Of a stretch of DNA of 6,860 nt, positions 5,612 to 6,860 are shown piece after piece; positions within the stretch are counted from its first letter, which is position 1, and the number at the start of each line of letters is the position of its first letter. The position numbers and the translations under genes are program-made. The DNA lies in the NCBI GenBank assembly GCA_937915485.1, contig CALGII010000341.1, positions 1 through 6,860 of the forward strand, written 5' to 3'. A model generated the notes under the pieces. The model worked only from the letters and a program-made list of their open reading frames with translations, did not search any database and was not told where the DNA came from. This stretch comes from an uncultured Ignavibacteriota bacterium (lineage in GTDB: Bacteria; Bacteroidota; Ignavibacteria; Tepidaquicellales; Tepidaquicellaceae).

Positions 5612-6517
5612 TTAATTTTCGTATTTTAGTTCTTTAACCCATTCACAGAATTCCGCGTCAAGTTTCCCTGTTTTAATTCCCGTCACTTCTTCAAGAAATT
5701 TCTTCCCTGTTTTATCCGTTTCGAAATTGTCCCTGAATTTCTTATAAAACTTTTTAAGCAGATTCTTATCCTGAAGATACTGGCAGAGATATCTCGCCTG
5801 CGCGTAATTAAACGAACTGTTGTCTCCGTAAAACGAATCATCGTCCGTATTAATCAAAGCAGAGATTGGAGAGTACGTGCCGTCTTTAAGCGCGTCCTGA
5901 AGTTCAGGAAGCCGCCAGTTCACGTGTCCAAGAATCACCTTATCAGTCATGGAACATCTTTCGTACAGTGAGCCGAGCCCCTCGTTGAACCAGGAAGGAA
6001 TATCAGTAAAATCATATCTTACAAACGCGTGTGTCATCTCATGCACGAGTGTTCCTGAACCAGTATTTATGTTCATCAGCATCGCTTTCTTCGACGGCTT
6101 GTAATAACCGAATCTTGAAAGGTCCTCGGTGTCACCGTATAGTATTTCCGCCCACTTCCTGTACGAAGCGTCGTCCTTGAAAAGAAATATCGTAATCAGT
6201 TCATCCGGTTTTTTCTCGAAATAATTGTTGTAGAAGCACTCTTCCGCGTTTGAAATAGTATTCTCGATTATGCTGTTTGTTCGCTCGCGCGTTAAGTTGC
6301 TCGCTATGACGAAACAGGAATGCGGCAGGATAACGAAATCTTCCGTAAGTTTGCTTTTTAAATCCGAAATCTTTTCGTCGTAGTCGAATACCGAGGTATC
6401 GGCTCCGAATCTGCTTATACCGGGATTATAAGATTCTCCTCCGTTCCGCATATCCGGGGATTCTTTTGTACCGCAGGATAATAACTGAACGAATATTAGC
6501 AGTAGAATTCTATACAT
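5612..6517 (-). CDS. Lipoprotein zinc metallopeptidase, gluzincin MA-like family
   Basis: This is a probable membrane-anchored, extracytoplasmic metallopeptidase of unknown substrate. From the ATG at 6517 it has 301 residues and begins MYRILLLIFVQLLSCGTKE, a short lipoprotein signal with lipobox LLSC (Cys15). A TTG at 6553 would add 12 residues with more positive charge and cannot be ruled out. No good Shine-Dalgarno site precedes either start. The catalytic region reads GTLVHEMTHAFV (His159-Glu160-x-x-His163) followed by IPSWFNEGLGSLYE, where Glu179 of NEGL is the expected third zinc ligand 16 residues after the second histidine. A later NYAQARYLCQYL helix is typical of peptidase MA / DUF1570-like proteins. 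All catalytic residues are present, so the enzyme looks intact. It lies 33 bases upstream of the lyase gene on the same strand with no terminator between, so the two may be co-transcribed, but no functional link is evident. Confidence 0.85.
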   Translation of the reverse strand: MYRILLLIFVQLLSCGTKESPDMRNGGESYNPGISRFGADTSVFDYDEKISDLKSKLTEDFVILPHSCFVIASNLTRERTNSIIENTISNAEECFYNNYFEKKPDELITIFLFKDDASYRKWAEILYGDTEDLSRFGYYKPSKKAMLMNINTGSGTLVHEMTHAFVRYDFTDIPSWFNEGLGSLYERCSMTDKVILGHVNWRLPELQDALKDGTYSPISALINTDDDSFYGDNSSFNYAQARYLCQYLQDKNLLKKFYKKFRDNFETDKTGKKFLEEVTGIKTGKLDAEFCEWVKELKYEN

Positions 6518-6673
6518 TCGGTTTAAGGTTTTCTGAAATTTGCCTTTTAACAATATAGGTTATTTATGCTCACCCTTAAATTCAATTTTTAATATCCGCT
6601 TTCCTCTGTAAAATATCTTTATTTTACTGAAACCAAACAAGGTTTTTTCCGTCAAACTAATAAAACTCCTATT
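6518..6673. promoter_or_regulatory. Divergent intergenic region between the peptidase and secreted-protein genes
   Basis: This AT-rich gap of 156 bases lies between two genes read outwards, so it should hold both promoters. No convincing promoter pair could be assigned by eye on either strand. It contains the inverted repeat at 6608-6627. A weaker AAACC/GGTTT pair followed by a T-run at about 6630-6648 is too short to call a terminator. Confidence 0.5.
6608..6627. repeat. Perfect 8-bp inverted repeat, operator-like
   Basis: GTAAAATA-TCTT-TATTTTAC is a perfect 8-bp dyad with a 4-base centre, located 46 bases before the ATG at 6674 and about 90 bases before the ATG at 6517. Its position between divergent genes suits a regulator binding site. 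Because it is AT-rich it could also arise by chance in such a region. Confidence 0.35.
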
Positions 6674-6860
6674 ATGAAAAAAATAATTATAATTCTGTTT
6701 CTTTTTGCAATATTCGCAAACGCGAACGCGCAGCACGAACACCGGGATAACTGGCACGATGACTGGCTGCATATAAAACATCCCGTGATTGAAATCTCTT
6801 ACGGCATTTCGAAAACAAATCTCGACGGATTCTCTTCAAAATTTGAGAATGTCTCATCCG
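6674..6860 (+). CDS. Secreted or outer-membrane protein, N-terminal part only (3' truncated)
   Basis: The frame opens with ATG AAA AAA and encodes a clear Sec signal peptide, MKKIIIILFLFAIFANANAQ, with a likely cleavage after ANA. The frame runs open to the window end (62 full codons). The mature start is rich in His, Asp and Trp (HEHRDNWHDDWLHIKHP), followed by VIEISYGISKTNLDGFSSKF. The alternating pattern of that second part resembles the first strands of an outer-membrane barrel or a surface protein of this bacterial group, but no family can be named from 62 residues. There is no Shine-Dalgarno site (the upstream bases are AAACTCCTATT). The signal peptide is the reason this strand is preferred over a 73-codon frame on the opposite strand. 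Confidence 0.75.
   Translation, partial: MKKIIIILFLFAIFANANAQHEHRDNWHDDWLHIKHPVIEISYGISKTNLDGFSSKFENVSS

Noticed and set aside
6630..6648. AAACC...GGTTT with T-run as a terminator
   Set aside because: The stem is only 5 bp and AT-rich, and it lies in a divergent promoter region where no transcript is expected to end.
6560..6781. 73-codon frame on the minus strand (begins MFYMQPVIVPVIPV)
   Set aside because: It runs antisense through a clear signal peptide gene starting at 6674 on the plus strand, has no recognisable domain, and looks like a mirror frame of that gene plus AT-rich intergenic sequence.

Overview
The window looks like chromosome from a Bacteroidota/Chlorobi-group bacterium, most likely an Ignavibacteria-type lineage. 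The main clue is the C-terminal tail of the first gene, which carries the motif QNYPNPFNPATKI and ends in ...MVLMK. This is the type A sorting tail of the type IX secretion system (T9SS), typical of that group. Weak or missing Shine-Dalgarno sites upstream of several genes fit the same placement. Nothing in the window looks mobile: no transposase, integrase, tRNA, CRISPR array or long repeat was seen.

Layout from left to right. (1) 1-1178 (+): the 3' part of a secreted PQQ-dependent glucose/sorbosone-type dehydrogenase with a T9SS tail. (2) 1179-3691 (-): two overlapping genes. The upstream one encodes a soluble protein with PRC-barrel, MgtE N-terminal and tandem CBS domains. The downstream one encodes a divergent NRAMP-family transporter. 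(3) 3692-4051: an intergenic stretch with a doubtful small ORF, an RNA-type hairpin and a strong intrinsic terminator for the next gene. (4) 4052-5578 (-): a histidine ammonia-lyase-like MIO enzyme whose cofactor triad reads Ala-Cys-Gly instead of Ala-Ser-Gly. (5) 5612-6517 (-): a lipoprotein metallopeptidase of the gluzincin MA type, 33 bases upstream of the lyase gene. (6) 6518-6673: a divergent intergenic region with a perfect inverted repeat. (7) 6674-6860 (+): the start of a secreted protein cut by the window edge.

The most interesting unit is the gene pair at 1179-3691. The transporter keeps the TM1 aspartate of NRAMP proteins. It replaces the metal-selecting TM6 methionine (MPH) with alanine (APW) and the TM1 asparagine (DPGN) with glycine (DAGG). 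Its partner carries the cytosolic Mg2+-sensing module of MgtE without the MgtE channel. Together they suggest a split Mg2+ uptake system, with an NRAMP-related pore plus a separate MgtE-type gate or sensor. That function is inferred from motifs and gene order, not shown by the sequence alone.
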